IMG/VR virus record: IMGVR_UViG_3300009551_000060
Location: 1 to 48,121 of that record
DNA: 48,121 nucleotides
Reading direction: 5' to 3' (one strand)
Source: a virus
Shown here in pieces: positions 47,457 through 48,121 of the stretch; the first letter of the stretch is position 1; the number at the start of each line of letters is the position of its first letter. The notes beneath the pieces were generated by a model, which was given only the letters and a program-made list of their open reading frames with translations, did not search any database and was not told the origin of the DNA. Position numbers and translations under genes: made by a program.

Positions 47457-48121
47457 TGACCGCATTGCAGCCGTTGATATGCGACCGCTACGCCCCCGAT
47501 GGCCCGGTCGATCCGCACGTCCTCATGGACGACCCGCGCTTCGTCGGCCTGTGCTTGAAACTCGCCCAGGGCCGCAACCCGGCGTACGCGAGCGGCGCGT
47601 GGTGTCGCAACCTGTTCGCCGTCGCGCAGAAGCACAAGCGGTGGGCGCAGGACTTCTTTGGGCGCGTCTACTACTACTTCGACTTTGGGACGCCCGGCCG
47701 CATCCAGTGCGACTACGCGCTGTCCCTCGTCGAACAGTACGGCCTAGGCGGACCGGGGATGTTGCCAATGATGATCGACGTCGAGCGCGGCGGCGAGAAC
47801 CCGGCGACGCTGACCAAGGACAACGTGATCGACGTGACGCAGACGTTCGCCGAGCGCTACTACGAGCGGACCGGGAAGCGGCCGACGCTCTACGCTGGCG
47901 AGCTGCCGCGGGCGCTTGGCATCACGAGCAAGATGGGGTGCGACCGGCTCGCGGTGGCCCGGTACACGCCGACGCTGCCGATGAGCTGCTACCAGAGCAT
48001 GGGGTGGGAGACCGTGAGCGAGTGGCAGTACTGCGGGACGGACCCGCAGAGCGACGAGCAGAGCCTGGCCGGGTACCCGCGGGTCGCGCCTGGTTGCTCG
48101 GGGCTGTCGGATATCAGCGTG
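47456..48121 (+). CDS. GH25-like lysozyme (endolysin), cut by the window edge
   Basis: 222 codons visible from ATG 47456, open to the edge. PLICDRYAPDGPVDPHVLMD then VGLCLKLAQG, VYYYFDFGTPGRIQCDYALS, PMMIDVERGG and SEWQYCG follow the strand order of GH25 muramidases, with the D-x-E pair in IDVE. No signal peptide is present, so release would depend on the holin. The C-terminus, and any cell-wall-binding domain, lies outside. Confidence 0.8.
   Translation, partial: MTALQPLICDRYAPDGPVDPHVLMDDPRFVGLCLKLAQGRNPAYASGAWCRNLFAVAQKHKRWAQDFFGRVYYYFDFGTPGRIQCDYALSLVEQYGLGGPGMLPMMIDVERGGENPATLTKDNVIDVTQTFAERYYERTGKRPTLYAGELPRALGITSKMGCDRLAVARYTPTLPMSCYQSMGWETVSEWQYCGTDPQSDEQSLAGYPRVAPGCSGLSDISV

Noticed and set aside
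1-48121. tRNA or rRNA genes
   Set aside because: I found no cloverleaf-like segment with a TTC-type T-loop in the gaps between genes; a covariance-model scan would be needed to exclude unusual ones.

Overview
The window is a GC-rich (roughly 60-65% by eye) tailed-phage genome that fills almost the whole 48 kb. Truncated genes run off both edges. The virion gene order is portal, scaffold, major capsid protein, gp11-like adaptor, very long tail-nozzle protein, then large internal virion proteins, with no tape measure or sheath, which points to podovirus (T7-like) morphology. A paired inner- and outer-membrane spanin and a phage lipoprotein point to a diderm host; the host species cannot be read from the sequence. 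A repressor/Cro-type divergent switch with repeated operators suggests a temperate phage or one derived from it, but no integrase, ParA or other maintenance gene is visible.

Layout. (1) About 1-7900, minus strand: a tightly overlapping early-left operon. It carries a Gp37/Gp68-type Cys-motif protein, a recombination set (SSB-like protein, RecA-fold ATPase, Cas4/AddB-like nuclease) and many small, often Cys-rich proteins. (2) About 7700-8720: immunity region with a minus-strand repressor-like gene, a plus-strand Cro-like gene and five 15-bp palindromic operators. (3) 8723-9073: a minus-strand lipoprotein gene inserted after cro. (4) 9178-14977: right-hand regulatory and replication genes (HTH proteins, PD-(D/E)XK nuclease, AEP-type primase, HNH nuclease, DnaB-like helicase, a winged-helix protein whose gene contains a 10-bp phased GTCAC array, RuvC-like resolvase). 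(5) 14974-20145: C5 cytosine methyltransferase with a long overlapping reading frame, GNAT acetyltransferase, GroES-like co-chaperonin and many small zinc-ribbon-like proteins. (6) 20150-21974: terminase large subunit and a small gene. (7) 22030-23145: an inverted minus-strand cassette with two small predicted DNA-binding proteins and its own promoter. (8) 23233-44470: virion structural genes. (9) 44474-48121: lysis region with a holin-like protein, tiny membrane peptides, an XRE-type regulator, a spanin pair and a GH25-like lysozyme cut by the right edge.

Translation is densely coupled: most neighbouring genes overlap by ATGA or GTGA, and GTG starts are very common. The most notable non-textbook signals are the 10-bp phased array inside the replication gene at 14041-14120, two promoters of identical geometry that appear to make leaderless mRNAs (starts at 7698 and 23145), the operator family of the immunity region, an in-frame amber codon separating the membrane anchor from the periplasmic part of the inner spanin, and the dual-frame methyltransferase locus.
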